From the NCBI GenBank assembly GCA_963691705.1, contig OY829541.1:13696564-13760563 (forward strand): a stretch of 64,000 nucleotides of DNA. The letters are read 5' to 3'. This stretch comes from Viola odorata. Its lineage: Eukaryota; Streptophyta; Magnoliopsida; Malpighiales; Violaceae. The notes below the pieces were generated by a model that searched no databases, had not been told where the DNA came from, and saw only the letters and a list, made by a program, of their open reading frames with translations. This document shows positions 19,928 to 32,580 of the stretch, piece after piece (within the stretch, counting starts at the first letter, position 1; each line of letters starts with the position of its first letter). The translations under genes and the position numbers were made by a program.

Positions 19928-21045
19928 TAGATCAAACTTTTAAGACTATTGAATTCTCCTTGCATGTTGCTCGCTTCATAACCTTGCCCACGTACCTTTG
20001 ACAAGCTCAAGTTATGTTTGGCAAATAAAAACTCCAAGGCTTTCTTGAGAGAGCAAGCACATGTGTTAGTAACATGAACAAGACTAAGAAAATGTTCAAT
20101 AATTTGCCCCTTCTTATTCACATACCGCAAAACAACACCCATTTGCTCTTTAATTGATATGTCACGACATTCATCAATTAAAATAGCAAAAAAATCATCT
20201 CCAATATCCTCAAGAATAATATTAGTAGTCTCACTAGATACAACACTAATAATTTCTTTTTGGATACTCGGTGCTACCAACTTAATATTTCCATGTGCAT
20301 GACTCAAAATATTTCTAATGGTCTCATTGTGGTCAGTAAGGAACTGTAAAAGCTCAAGAAAATTTCCTTTATTAATTGAATCTTCAAACTCATCATTAGT
20401 GTGAAAAGCTAGTCCTTGATGAAGTAGAAACCGAATACAATCAACTATTGCAGACAACTGAATCCGATAATCTTGTTTTATTTGACTAGATTGTTGAGAA
20501 AGAGCCACTTCAATATGTTGGTTTTGATTCATCAATGCTTCACATTTTCTCCAAGCATTATTATGACTACTATTAACACCACCAATATGTTTCTGTAATC
20601 GTAGTTTTATGTCTTTCCAATTGTCAAAGCCAGTAGAAATAAAAACACCACCCCCTCCTTGGTCTCCATTCTCTGAACCCATCAAATAACAACATAAACA
20701 AAAAACAGCATTTTTTGACGAACTATACTCCAACCAATTACCAAATTCATCATACCATTTAGGATTAAAACGTCGTTGAATACCTCCAATTAATATTTTA
20801 GGAAACTCTATGTCTCGTGGTTGACAAGGACCTTTTAACATATAAGCTCTACGAATTTGATCCCTATCATTAGGATGATATGCTACAATTTGTGGTCGCA
20901 TACCTGGATCAGCAGGTAGGTTTTTCAAATCAACTTCTAAAAATCTCTTCGACTTCTTCGCAAGTTGTTCTTCACTTTCATTTAGACCAACATTTGAAGA
21001 TATCGATGGTGCTTGAGTAGATGGTTTAATCAAATATTTATCCAT
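19928..21045 (-). pseudogene. hAT-superfamily transposase (TTF zinc finger / DUF4371 type), cut by element A
   Basis: The frame starts with MDKYL at 21045 and runs 372 residues before it meets the end of A's LTR; the later residues of the open frame are LTR-encoded. A TTF-type zinc finger lies near residues 85-125 (around WLEYSSSKNAVFCLCC). A DUF4371-like hAT catalytic region follows, with the acidic motif LIDECRDISIKEQ near residue 290. Full-length relatives (ZMYM1-like plant proteins) are about twice as long, so the C-terminal half with the dimerisation domain should lie left of A's 5' LTR, outside the window. The reading frame is unbroken up to the insertion. The product would have been nuclear. 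Confidence 0.88.
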
Positions 21046-21047
21046 AT

Positions 21048-21173
21048 CTATAAAAAAAAAATTTAATACAATTAGCATATTAATATCAAATATGTGTACT
21101 GTACAAGTAGTATATATATATATATAATAAAAAAAGAAAAGAAAAAGTATGAAGAATATGAATAATTAATTAC
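21048..21173 (-). other. Probable 5' UTR intron of the hAT gene
   Basis: On the minus strand CAG-GTAATT at 21173 opens the stretch, and a T run ending TATAG at 21048 closes it three bases before the ATG. It is 126 nt and AT-rich. No expression evidence is available. Confidence 0.5.
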
Positions 21174-21399
21174 CTGATTAAGATTAGATTAGAGGATGAA
21201 ACGGAGTAGAAGAGAGAACACAGAGACGGTGATGGCTGCAGCGACAATGATGGCAGCAGCGATGGCAATTGATTTTAAAGGGTTTGGTTGGGATTGCGAG
21301 GGCGTAGAGATTTGGTTTATTTAAAAGCTAACAAAATTTACGGCCCATGTATGTAATAAAGAAAAGATATGTCTATGACTAATTTAACAAAATATGGCC

Positions 21400-21489
21400 C
21401 ATGGACAACAATTTACCCAATACAATTTTTTTTCCATCTAGTCCAGGGTGGGCGGTTGCCCACCCTCGCCTGGGCTGGATCCGTCCTTG
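21400..21489 (-). other. Possible terminal end of the hAT element
   Basis: Read on the minus strand from 21489, CAAGGACGGATCCAG resembles the CAGGGGCGGATC starts seen in many plant hAT elements. A GC-rich segment with inverted words (GGGTGGGC...GCCCACCC) follows. It lies 440 bp upstream of the transposase ATG, as expected for an autonomous element. The other end is not in the window. Confidence 0.35.
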
Positions 21490-21708
21490 ATCATGGGGCT
21501 CGCTTGATGATGTGGCATGGGTGCACCCCACTTAATGGGGAAGAAATTATTTTTTTATTACTTTGCCATGTCAGCATTGACACATCATGATACAGTTCCG
21601 GATCCCCTTGCGAGCTTGGTGGAAAATGGGCACCTAAGTTGTGCGCTTTTGAACGAGAAATCTGTGAACTTATCTTTTAACATAAGTATCTAGTTCAAGA
21701 TGGATGAA

Positions 21709-22364
21709 TGATACGTTCACACAAAGAAAGGAGGCACAATCAACACATATACACAAATGTGGAGTAAGGAATTTAACCGTGAGGTTAAGGGTCTTGTTTT
21801 TGGAATGTTTTTGGAACGTTTTTGTTGAAAACTCACGAATGATATTCAACACAAATATGACACTAAACAAGGAAGAAACTTTTAATGTTTTTTCTTGACT
21901 CAAATCAATGGCTTTCCCAAACCAAGTAGATAAGCACCAAGAGAGCTTACAATGAAAATAGGGGGCTAAAGCACTCAACTAAGTTTTCATCAAAAATATA
22001 AGCTGAGTTTACAAAATGATAGAAAAGAGTTATTTATACTAAGTTTTCAAGAGTTTCTTTTTAAAAAGTTAAAAAAGGGGTCGAAATGTCATTTCTAGGC
22101 TAAACATTATCCCGTTTATATCTAGAATTTCCAGCCCGGACTTGTAGTTTTTGGCAGAGATAAATGGCATGTCATTTAAACGGCATGCCGTTTATCTCTG
22201 GTCTTCAAAATGCAGCTTTTTCTTGGCTTTATGCCTTGGGGGTTGGCTCATGGGATGCTAGGGCTTCGCTCTTATGTATTTTTCATCCAATTCTCTACGC
22301 CCTTCGATCATCAAAAGACCATGGTTGATTAGGTCCAAAAGCGGGGTTGACCATACTCGTATCA
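21709..22364 (-). repeat. LTR-like sequence G (656 bp, TGATACGA...ACGTATCA)
   Basis: On the minus strand it starts TGATACGAG and ends ACGTATCA, short terminal inverted repeats. It has a TATAAATAACTC word and an 18-bp perfect palindrome at 22177-22194. Layout and words match the LTR at 37819-38671. No primer site follows, so it is a 3' or solo LTR. The 5-bp flanks differ, which speaks against a clean solo LTR. Confidence 0.5.
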
Positions 22365-25076
22365 CATCATCAAATTTCATTATTTGATTATTTTTTTGAG
22401 TCCACGTCAAATATTAATACCTAAAATTAATTTTTGAAATTTCCTGAAATTAGAAAATGAGTTAATTTAATAATTAGACATATTTAAGACATTTAGACAA
22501 ACATAAAGACCTATTTGAGACACTTGTAAATCTAAGGACCAATTTAGGACAATTGTGCAAAAGTAGGGACTTCAAAGGTAGTTTAGCCAATAATGTATTC
22601 AGTTATAATTGAAGAGTTTGTATCAATTTGATGATAAATATGTAGATAGATGGGACTTGTGTTGAACATAGCAATGAACATCATTCATACCAAACTGGCT
22701 ACAAAAAAACTAAGTTCCAACCTGATGAATGTCATATCCGTCAAATAATAATTAAAGTTACAACTTAACACCAAAATAAAATAAATTTCAAATAGTGATA
22801 AGAAGTTTGATCCTCAGGAAAAATGTGTAATTTTTGGAAAATTTATTTTGACCAGTAAGACAAATAAAGTAAAATGGGGTTTAGTTTTGGGGTTTAAAAA
22901 TGATTAAAATAAATACATATTAAAATGGAACAAGTCCAGGAGTGATTTGAGAAACAAACAATGAAAAAGACTCATAGTAAAGACAATGACAAGGTTATGA
23001 TTCAAGTACTATTGATCATTGATTCATGGATGTTCGTTCTGATTCATGGAGCAACTATAGCAACCAGGTACACTTAAGTTACTTCCTTTCCTCCTGCAAT
23101 AACTTACTTAAAGGTACACTTATTAAGCAACCCTAATTATCTAGCAACCTTAAAGTACACTTATAAGATTTAACTAGACAATTAATAGAACCAGGGAAAG
23201 ACTAACTCTAGACAACCTTAAGGAATATTGTTCACATATAGACTTTAAACCTAATTGCTCATTCACTCTAATCTCAAAGAACATCTGACTGAGATCAATT
23301 TAATTGTTTGCTCATCCATGGCCTTTTGAACCTACATTAATTATTTAGATTGAAATCTAAGGTGATCAGTCTTAAATACAACGTGAACAATATTGGCGTT
23401 AAATCAACGAATGAAGAAACACAAATGCAAAAACTAAGAATGTTTAGATTTCACAATGGTACTGAATTATAAACCTTTATTGCCTTCATTAGGAATTAAA
23501 CGTTTAGCTAAACATAGACGTAGTAATTGAAAACTGAAAATTATGAAAATGCATAAAATAAATTCGACATTCTCCCGAAGAAGATGACCAAAGCTAGTTC
23601 AGAGTTATAGGTGCAGAAAAACAATTCCCAAAATTAGAGATCATCTTTTTATAAATTAAGGGAAGAGATAAATAATATTTTTCTCCCTCATTATCTCATA
23701 AATTCTCATTTTTAAAATGTATTTGATCTTTTGGATAGATATATAACTAAATTTGAAGTTGATCTCCATCTAGGAATTTAAGAAACACTTGTTTCTTCAT
23801 CTCTCATCAATACTCTGCATTTTGGTCAAGCCTTCTAGAACCTTTACTACTCGGTTGCCTTATTCTAGGTTTAGACTTAGCAATTCTAGACCGTCACACC
23901 TCTGGAGCAAAAGTTAGAGATTCTTCCAGCAATTTCTTGGTCTTTTAGCTCATTTCTTCTTCATCACTTTTTGATCATCGATTCTGCAAAAAAGGAAGAA
24001 AATGGGCTTTTATCAAAAGTATCTCTCTATAAAAGCATGGAATTAGGTAGATATTTATATTAAAATAAACACACAACCACTATCTCATGGGCTAACAACA
24101 TTTATAGCTAATGATCATAACAACTCAATTATAAGAACACTTGTCATTAGTGAATAGTGAAACCAGCAGAATCTCCTGACTTCCACTTCATCTCTATTGT
24201 GAATCCACCATAAGAGATTAGTAGGTGAGTTACCATCATCATAACCACTCAAGTTTCTTGTTTTCTCTAGAGCATTTTCTTTGTCATAAGTCCCTTCCAA
24301 GGCGTACAAGAAATATTTCCACCAGTCTCTATGATACGAGCATGGATGAGGAACTACTCATACTTGTACCCAAATGACCCATAACAGGAGCACGTGCTAG
24401 AGCAATGCAAGAACAATTATCAATGTTCACTAAAAAAGAGCTTGATAAACAAATAGCGTGGGAGGAAGGATAAGAGGATTAAGTGTCTCGAATGATCAAT
24501 GTCATCGCAAGCTGAGGCCGAGACATGGAGGAAGAAACCCTAGCGTATGGGCACTAAAATACCTATCAAAGGCCTCCAATCAGGAAAGTATGTTGTCCGT
24601 AAACCCACGCTAGCCTAGGTGCACCTTGACAACTTTTTCCTAAAATCAGGAAAGTATGTTGTCCCTAGAGTACCTGCAGTTGTACTACTTCGTTTGCTAC
24701 ATTCTATCACGTTTCTCTTCTAAAGGATTCATCTTGAATGCATAGTCTTAAGTCCGTAGTCGCGGATAGGATTGTAGCTTAGGAAAGGGTCCTCGTAGGC
24801 CCCGAAATCTTTGGCAAAATCAGTGGGCAACTCCTACAAAAGAGGTTCATGAATATAAGAAAAAGAAGTGTTAGCATTATAGATAGCTAAATAATCCTCA
24901 TTGCTCAAAGGCACGCTCATCGGATCATTAACAATCAACACATTCTTGCTAATCTTTTATTTCTCTCCTTCTTCTCTCAAATTCGCTTTTCTCTCATTTA
25001 CAAGCTCACATTTTTCACTCATTATTGTTGAATTCTCAACCACACTCTTTTCAATCACGTTACATATGTCAAACAG
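22365..25076. other. 2.7 kb without a recognisable gene
   Basis: AT-rich, no long ORF. On the + strand near 24370-24490 a broken frame contains PITGARARAMQEQL, which recalls the PxTRARAK tail of some plant gypsy polyproteins. It is too short and damaged to assign. The rest shows no structure I can support. Confidence 0.4.
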
Positions 25077-25957
25077 CTAAGTCGGCTCAAAAGATTGAGA
25101 AGGTGTAGGCGGTTTTTGGTGAGTGACTTGCTCTAGGTTCGACTTGCATTCAAAAGGAGTTAGAGATGAAGACTTTTGGTCACCTTGGCAGCATTGGGAT
25201 GAGCTACTTCTTGATTTCATGGAGGACTCATTAACTTCCCCTTTTAAGGCAACACAGTCTAGGTAGCCATGCATTCTCGTGTAGCGATCGTTCATTCAAT
25301 TTAGCGTAAGTAGCATTTCACGCATCAAGGAGAGTGCTTGGCTCATTTTTTATTCTGTTTTGCCTCATGTTCAGTAGTGGTGTCTTGCCTTCGATGGTAG
25401 GATGACATTCGTACCTTCGCCTTGGTGAGGTACTCTCTTGCCAGCAGCTAACGACATGCCATTAGGGGCTAACGACATACCGTTACTTGCAGGGCTGATG
25501 GTTTGATGAGGGCCACGACCCTGGGTGGCCTGGTGGTGTCGCTCCTTCGGCACTGAGCATTGTAGCCTTAGGCTTGGAGGTCTTTAAGAACAAAGACATA
25601 TGCTTCGGCATTGGTAAGGCCTTGTCCTCGGGGACTCGTGGTAAGGATATTGGGAAAGCCTCGGTTGTCCACCCTTGAGTCTTTACCATACTCATCATCG
25701 CTGTCATGCCCCTCCGACTCAGTCTCACATGTGACACGATCCTTGTTTGGCTCGTCGCGTGGCTTGAATGCCATGATTTTAGAATTTACCGGACCAATAG
25801 GAGCCTCGGTTGGCTTGCCTTGTGCTAACATAAAGGATTGGAACATTTCCCTCAACTCAACTTGGCCACGTTCCATTGCTTCCATCTTAGCCAACAAGGA
25901 ATTGCTCGCCTCATTGGATTTGGCATCATTGTTTCCCACTACACTTTTGTCGGACAT
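25077..25957 (-). pseudogene. Decayed gag-like ORF of element F
   Basis: From MSDKS at 25957 a 129-residue frame has a short coiled coil (LLAKMEAMERGQVELREMF) and an acidic stretch, then stops at 25568. Open pieces in other frames continue to about 25077. Its place, about 1 kb downstream of a primer site and LTR end on the same strand, suggests the start of a retrotransposon gag. One piece encodes a repeated NGMSLA, produced by two copies of a palindromic word at 25448-25485. No domain is certain. Confidence 0.35.
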
Positions 25958-26934
25958 AATGAAAGTTTGTACCTGCACACGTAGCAAATGTTAGTGAAAA
26001 ATTCTCTCCCTCACGTGTTTACTCTCCTGTTTAAGCACTCATAAAAATTATTCTCACAAAATCTCTCAATTCTTGGTGCCGGATTGGTGTTTGTAAGTCA
26101 TGCGCGTAAGGTTGCGCCGATTTGAAAGTTCACTATCGATCAATCCTTTCGTCTCAAATAACCACCGCAAGACTCAACAAGAAAAAATACACAAATATTA
26201 CACTCAAGGAGGCAAAGAATGGAAAACTGAAATGCATAGACATACTCAAGAAATGAAAGGTTTAAATTGTGTTTTAATCAAGAAATAAATCAGCTCAATC
26301 TTTTTTTTTATCCTTGTTTTTCTTTTTCTCTTTTTTTTTTTTATCATAAGATTTCTTGCTCTACAAGTTTCAGCTGCTGGAAATCAATATAGAAAATTGC
26401 AGCTGCTGTTCTTTTGTGTATCAATAAAAGAGGCAATTTATGTAAGTGAGTGAGTGAAAAGGTATAAAACTGATTGTTACTGATTCTAAAACACAAATTA
26501 AGTGAAACAGATGACAGAAATGGATTAAACACAGGTTTTCCCTCAACCAGCTCAAGGACACTTAAGAATACTTTGAATGTTCTTAGTTGAAAATTTTGAA
26601 ATTTGCTTCTGGAATGGGAAGAAAAATGTGAAATGAAATACTCTTGACTCTAAACACCTTAAAGACTCAGCGCAATAAATTTCAACCAAGAAGGAGGAAG
26701 AAAAGTCGGTTCAAATTAATGAAAAAACTGTCAGCTTGATGAACACCAAGAACACCAAAATCTAGAAATTTGCAACTCTCAAATTTGGTGCTCAAATGGC
26801 TTAAAATCTTCACCAAAAACTCAGTAAAGTCAAGAAAAACATTGAAGACACAATAGCAGTGATTTCCAAATAGAAATTTTACATCAATTTTGACAGAAAA
26901 TAAAAACCCAAACTAAACAACTCAAGGCAGCAAA
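25958..26934 (-). other. Leader region of element F, no gene seen
   Basis: About 1 kb of AT-rich sequence between the primer site and the gag-like frame. Short A and T runs occur near 26300-26340. Nothing else is recognisable. Confidence 0.35.
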
Positions 26935-26946
26935 GCTCTGCTACCA
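26935..26946 (-). other. Primer-binding site of element F, tRNA-Met-like
   Basis: On the minus strand TGGTAGCAGAGC follows an LTR end after AG. It differs by one base from TGGTATCAGAGC, the usual plant initiator tRNA-Met primer site. A similar site (TGGTAGCGGAGC) ends the LTR at 37819. Confidence 0.5.
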
Positions 26947-26948
26947 CT

Positions 26949-27361
26949 TAATACGATCCAAGCTCTTTTTGAATGAGCTAGAATGTGTGAGCTTTGTGTA
27001 TTGGTCCTAACTCGAGTTATCCAACAAAACCCAATCTATTACAAATAGAAAATAAGAGAAACGCGGAAAAAGGAAGAGAGGAGGATCGCAACGGGGAGAG
27101 AGAGAGACAGAAAATGCAAATGAAAATAGAGCACAAAAAGAGGAATGGATTTGCAATTGGAAACCCAAAATAAAATGATAAATTAACAATAAACATTCCA
27201 ATCAACTTGTATTAAATTTTCCACCAACGGGAATCCAAGATATTCAACCAAACACACAAACCAAGAAGTTCTTACCAATATCAGCAAAAATAACAAATCA
27301 AAGGATGGAGACAAAAGGGTTTTACTTGCAAGGAATCAAGGAGTCTCCTAGGCTTGATTCG
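26949..27361 (-). repeat. Partial 5' LTR of element F
   Basis: The minus-strand sequence ends GGATCGTATTA next to the primer site, a slightly worn form of the TCGTATCA end. The start is missing because element D's LTR begins at 27362, so D seems to have inserted in or replaced it. Confidence 0.4.
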
Positions 27362-27916
27362 TGATAACAATACCCCTAACAACAAGGGCATTCTCATCTT
27401 ATACCCCACGGAGGGAGAAAAAGGCTGCTACTACCACCCCGGTAGCCTCAGGGCTATCGCCTCTGGGATGGTCGACATCAGCGAGGGGGTCCCACACGTC
27501 GCTTTGCCACGACACAGGGCGTTATCCCATCCTAGGTCAAACCAGGCATCTCATAAGGGGCGTAGGCATTGCCTTGCCTAGGTAAATGCTTACCCCTATA
27601 CATATATCGCAATGACAACACATATCACCATGGAAAACTCTCACCCCCTGAAGGGCGCGTTAGCGCTTCATAACCAAAATCACCCAGAAATGTCACGCTT
27701 TTGCCTATAAATACCTCCGCCACAATGGGGGAAGGTAAGCCTAAGATTGCTAGCAAAAGCTCTGCTATTTTACACAATCACTACTGACTTAAGCATCGGA
27801 GTGTTTACGCCGGAGGCCTCCTCCAGCGTTGTGCAGGTACATCAGACACCGTGGACAGTCGACCTCAGGACTCACAATCCCCTGCTACCCCTTAGCGAAT
27901 AGTCTGAATCTTATCA
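27362..27916 (+). repeat. 5' LTR of element D (555 bp)
   Basis: It starts TGATAACAAT and ends TTATCA, the same inverted ends as the LTR at 39712-40283 on the other strand. The two share CTTAAGCATCGGAGTGTTT and a TATA box (TATAAATACCTCC, 27706-27713). The five bases before it are ATTCG. Confidence 0.82.
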
Positions 27917-30900
27917 ACTGGAGTAACAACTTTGCCTGTAAATTTCAAGGAAGATACCTCCGAACGGTCAGAGGAGCTTTTATTCTTGGTGGTGGATCTA
28001 AATGTGCCTTATAACGCCATATTGGGGCGGCCATTCCTCAACCATTTTGGAGCAGTGATATCACAAAAGCACCTAAAGCTGAAGTATCCATCCTGGGATG
28101 GTGTGGTCTCAATCCGGGGTAATCAGAAGTTAGCGATTGAATGCTACCTGGTCATGACTCAGAAGAGTTGCGATAGGTATGTATGCATGACAGTTGATCC
28201 ATATGAACAAAATGATGAGAAACACACTCAGCCCGTAGATAAGATGACTCACGTCCCTGTCAACGGGGTGGACGGGGCCGTATTTCTGGTTAGCGATAAC
28301 TTCAGCCCAGAGGAAAACTTTCAGTTAGCCCAACTGTTGAACAAATACAAAGGAGAGTTTGCATGGAAACCATCCGACATGCCTGGTATCTCGCGAGAGG
28401 TGGCGGAACATCGACTCAATGTCAACCCTGACGCAAGACCGGTCCAGTAGAAATGACGTGCTTTCTCTGCCGAAAAAGCAATGGCTGTCGAAAGGGAAGT
28501 TGCAAAACTTCTCGACACTGGCTTTATTCGAGAATTGCAATATCCCACCTGGTTGGCTAACCTTGTTTTGGTTCCCAAGCCCAACGGGGAATGACGCATG
28601 TGTATTGATTTCATAGATCTGAATGACGCTTGCCCCAAAGATTGTTACCCACTTCCTCGGATTGATCAGCTAGTTGATCAGGTTGCCGGATATGCATATT
28701 TGAGCTCGCTAGATGCCAACTCGGGGTACCATCAAATCCCCATGGCTAGGGAGGATGAAGAGAAAACTGCTTTCATCACTCCAAAGGCCACTTATTGCTA
28801 CATGGCGATGCCTTTCGGGTTGAAAAATGCTGGAGCCACCTTCCAGCGAATGACGAATCAAGTCTTTGAAAAACAAATTGGGCGAAACGTAGAGGCGTAT
28901 GTCGACGACATACTAATCAAAAGCCAAAGCTTCAAAGATCACTTGTCCGATCTGGCGGAAGTCTTCGAAGTGATGAAGCGATATCAAATGAAGCTGAACC
29001 CTCGAAAGTGGATGGTTGCCTTTCAAACGGGTAAATTTTTAAGTTACATGGTCAGTCAAAAGGGCATTCAACCCAACCCGTCAAAGATCAAAGCCATCCA
29101 AGACATGATATCCCCTCAAACTGTAAAGGAGATACAGAAGCTAACTGGGTGTGTTATCGCTCTGGGGCGGTTTATCTCTGAGCAAGGCGAGAGGTGCCTC
29201 CCCTTCTTCAAGGTTATACTCAAGAAAGCCGTCTTCGGATGGACAGCAGAATGCGAAGAAGTGTTCGCGGGCCTAAAGGCCTATTTATCTTCTGACTTGG
29301 TGTTGACAAGACCCGAGCCTGGCGATATCTTGACCAACCTTTAAAAAGGATATTTCGGAAGCCCGAATCCTTGGGGAGAATGCTGATTTGGGCTATTGAG
29401 CTTGAACAATATGGGTTGCATTATCGATCCCGACCGTCTGTAAAGGCTCAAATTCTAGCGGACTTTATCGCGGAATGCACCTTCATGCCGGATCCGCTAA
29501 CAGAATTGACTGAAAAGGAAAAAGAAGAGTTGGATCTCCCTTTCCCTTAAGCCTGCACCGACCTATGGGTCATACACGTGGATGGTGCCAAAAACCAAGA
29601 GCTTGCCAGGGCTGGAATCTTCATGAGTGGGCCTCATGGCATCCATGTGCGATATGCCATCCGAATCCTACAGCCGTTGTCCAATAACACCGCAGAATAC
29701 GAAGCGCTATTAGTCGGACTCAGGATAGGGAAGAACATCTCCATAAAGGGAATACATGACTCAGGGAGGTTGGGAGACTTACGGCTGAAAGTCTGTGGAC
29801 ACTCCAAGTTGATAATAGACCAAGTACTGGGACACTCTCAGGCTAAGGAGCCCATCATGGTGAAATACCTTGCTAAGGTAAAATACGAGTTGATAGAAAT
29901 AAAGAAAAATGACATACAAGTCAGCTTTGAGCACATTCCTCGAGAGGATAACGCCGAGGCGGACAACCTCACCAAACTCGCAGCAAATCCGGAAGCGTCC
30001 ATATTGAAAGGGGTGTACTACCGAGAGATACCCGTACCTTCCTTTATGGAAGAACAGGCGACGCTCTGCGTGGAAGAAAGTGAAAATGACTGGAGAATTC
30101 CCGTCATAAAATACTTGAAATATGACGAGCTGGCAGCGGATAATGCTGAGAAGAAGAAAGTGCTAAAGCAAGCGGCACGGTGCACATACTTTAACGGGGA
30201 ACTAATGCGGAGGTGTTTCTCTCATCCGGCTGCCAGATGCATAATGGAACAAGAAGGCCTTCATACCCTCCGCGAAATCCACAAAGGAATTTACGGCATG
30301 CATGCATCTGGCGGAACCCTAGCTGTGCATGTCTTTAGATCGGGGTTCTACTGGCCCACTATCCAGAAAGACTGCCATGATTACGTGTGAACCTGCCAAA
30401 ATTGTCAGGAATTTTCCAAGATTCCTCGACAACCCGCCACAAAATTTATGACCTCATTGCTCCTTGTCCTTTCGCAAAATGGGGAATTGACATCCTTGGA
30501 CCATTTCCAAAGGCGAGGTCTCAGTTAAAGTTTGTGGTCATGGCGGTAGACTACTTTACCAAATGGGCGGAAGCTGAGGCGGTTGCCAACATCATGACAG
30601 AAAAAATCTGGCGTTTCTTCAAACACTAAGTTATCATGCGCTTCGGAGTTCCCCGCGTGCTAGTCAGCGACAACAGAACGTAATTCATAATTCACCAGTC
30701 AATTCTTTAGAGACCAATGTGTGGAGTTCAAAATCGAGCGAAGGTTCTCTTCCGTGGTTCATCCGCAGACCAACAGTCAGGCTGAGGTAACAAACCGAGC
30801 CGTCCTTAACGATGTTAAGAAGAACCTAGAAGGATCCAAGAAGAAGTGGGCAGATGAGCTGTCGTATGTGATGTGGGCATATCGCATGACCACGAAAACC

Positions 30901-31299
30901 AGCACAGGAGAGACGCCCTTCACACTGGCTTTCGGTACTGAGGCCGTTACGCCCGTGGAAATTGGTACCATGAGCCTACGAGTGGCCTATTTCAAAGAAA
31001 AGCTGAATGAGGAAAGGCTGCGTGAGAATCTTGACGTGCTGCCTGAATTGCAAGAGGAAGCTCTTCTAAAAATGATGCATTATAAGCAAAAGATGGCTCG
31101 TTATCACAATAGGCGCGTCAGAGAACGCCTTTTGAAAGAAGGTGACCTGGTGCTCAGGGATCAACGAGCGACTGGTCAACGCCGAGGGAAGCTCAGTCCG
31201 AAATGGGAAGGGTTGTACCATCTGGAGACACTCGATGGTACCCCCTTACCTAACTCGTGGAATATCGCTCGTTTGAAATTATATCATGCTAGACTTTGA
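27917..31299 (+). pseudogene. pol: Protease(part)-RT-RNaseH-integrase of element D, broken
   Basis: It begins directly after the LTR, inside protease (YNAILGRPFLNHFG). RT follows with AYVDDILIKS near 28895, then a second RNase H (HVDGAKNQELARAG onward, 29570-29990), the integrase zinc domain (about 30270-30410) and core (to ~31000), ending at 31299. Damage: stops at 28448, 28594, 29341, 29548, 30388 and 30627; a deletion of more than 200 bp at ~29328 that removes most of the first RNase H; an indel near 30420; and a small insertion near 30680. Several stops are C-to-T or G-to-A changes of the CGA-to-TGA or TGG-to-TGA kind. It cannot be active by itself. Confidence 0.9.
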
Positions 31300-31429
31300 T
31301 TTATCTCTGCACCTTTTACTAACGATAGCCCTAATCCACGCTAACGCTCGAATAATGAGCATTTTTGTGTTTTGTGGCTACGAGTGTGTGTGCAGATGAT
31401 AAAAGGAAAGTGAAAAAGAGGTTGCCAGG

Positions 31430-31900
31430 AGTGAAAAGTCTTATCCTTGTGATGGTCGGTCCTGATCAGATGACTCACTAAGTGAGGGCACACCCTGGCA
31501 CACCTAATATTTAGTGTTGGGAGTGAAAAGTCCTATCCTTGTGGTAGCCACGTGTGGGCCATAAGATGAGGTACGCCCCGACACCCCCGGGAGTGAAAAG
31601 TCCTATCCTTGTGATGGTCGGTCCTGATCAGATGACTCACTAAGATGAGACACGCCCCGGTATCCCTGGAGGTAAAAGCCCGACCCTTATACCAACTGTT
31701 CTCGCGGAGACAGCTTGTTAAGGTAAGGCACACCTCAGGGAGATAGCAACTCCATCTTGGAAGTGAAAATCCTATCCTTGTGACCGGGCTAATACAGGCG
31801 GCTCACTAAGGGAGGGCACGATTCCGGGATGCGAGGATAATGCCGAAAGTGAAAAATCCTAACCTTGTGATGGCCTGTCCTGATCAGACGGCTCACTAGG
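31430..31900 (+). repeat. Tandem repeats after pol in D (~80-bp units)
   Basis: About six units share GTGAAAAGTCCTATCCTTGTG and often TCCTGATCAGATGACTCAC. Reverse-oriented relatives occur at the matching place in C (43500-43990), so the block is an old part of the family. Confidence 0.88.
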
Positions 31901-32580
31901 AAGATGCACTTTCTGGTCGATCGTGGAAATGCAAAAAATCGCGAAATCCCAACGAGTAACCAGATGCGGAATCCCTAGTGAAGTGAGCTGGTTGAGAAAG
32001 CAATAATGAGTGACACCTGTACCCTAGAATGGCTGCGGAAGGGCTCCTACGGGAAACTTGTGTCTGTTATCGCATATCTCTTACTAATAGATATTAATTG
32101 AGAGTGTGCAGGATATCTCTGATTGACGGAGATCGTGACACTCAAGATGATAAAAGGATTGCGCAACTCGTCAACAAAATAGACGTGAAGCCAATCACAC
32201 TGATTTTGACATGGTTTGAAGAATAGGGCCTAAAGACCCTGTTCGTTGTCTCTTTTAATCAAGAGTAGAAGGAAGAATGCTTCTTTTTCTGTAGTGCCCT
32301 CCCAGACGGGGCCGAGCAGTAGTTAAGTCGAACCTGAAAAAGCCCATTAACATGATCAGGATGATAAGGGTGCGACGGCCGCATTGCAAAAAATTCGAAG
32401 GAAAGAAATACAGGAAAGGAAAATGGCACCAACAAAAGCTAATATCATAGAAGTTTCATTGTTCAAATACCCATGAAGGGTCACAAAATACACAAAAGAT
32501 GAACAAAAAGGGTAACGCTCAATCCTCACAAAAAGAAGGGGGTGATAATACCCTGCCTACTGCTGGTCTTCTGAAATCCC
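31901..32580. other. Spacer between repeat block and antisense gene 1 in D
   Basis: No gene or repeat that I can support in about 680 bp. It would hold the 3' UTR of the antisense gene, but I see no clear AATAAA on that strand. Confidence 0.4.

Noticed and set aside
24350..24500. Fragment resembling the PxTRARAK tail of gypsy polyproteins
   Set aside because: Too short and interrupted by a stop; kept only as a remark.
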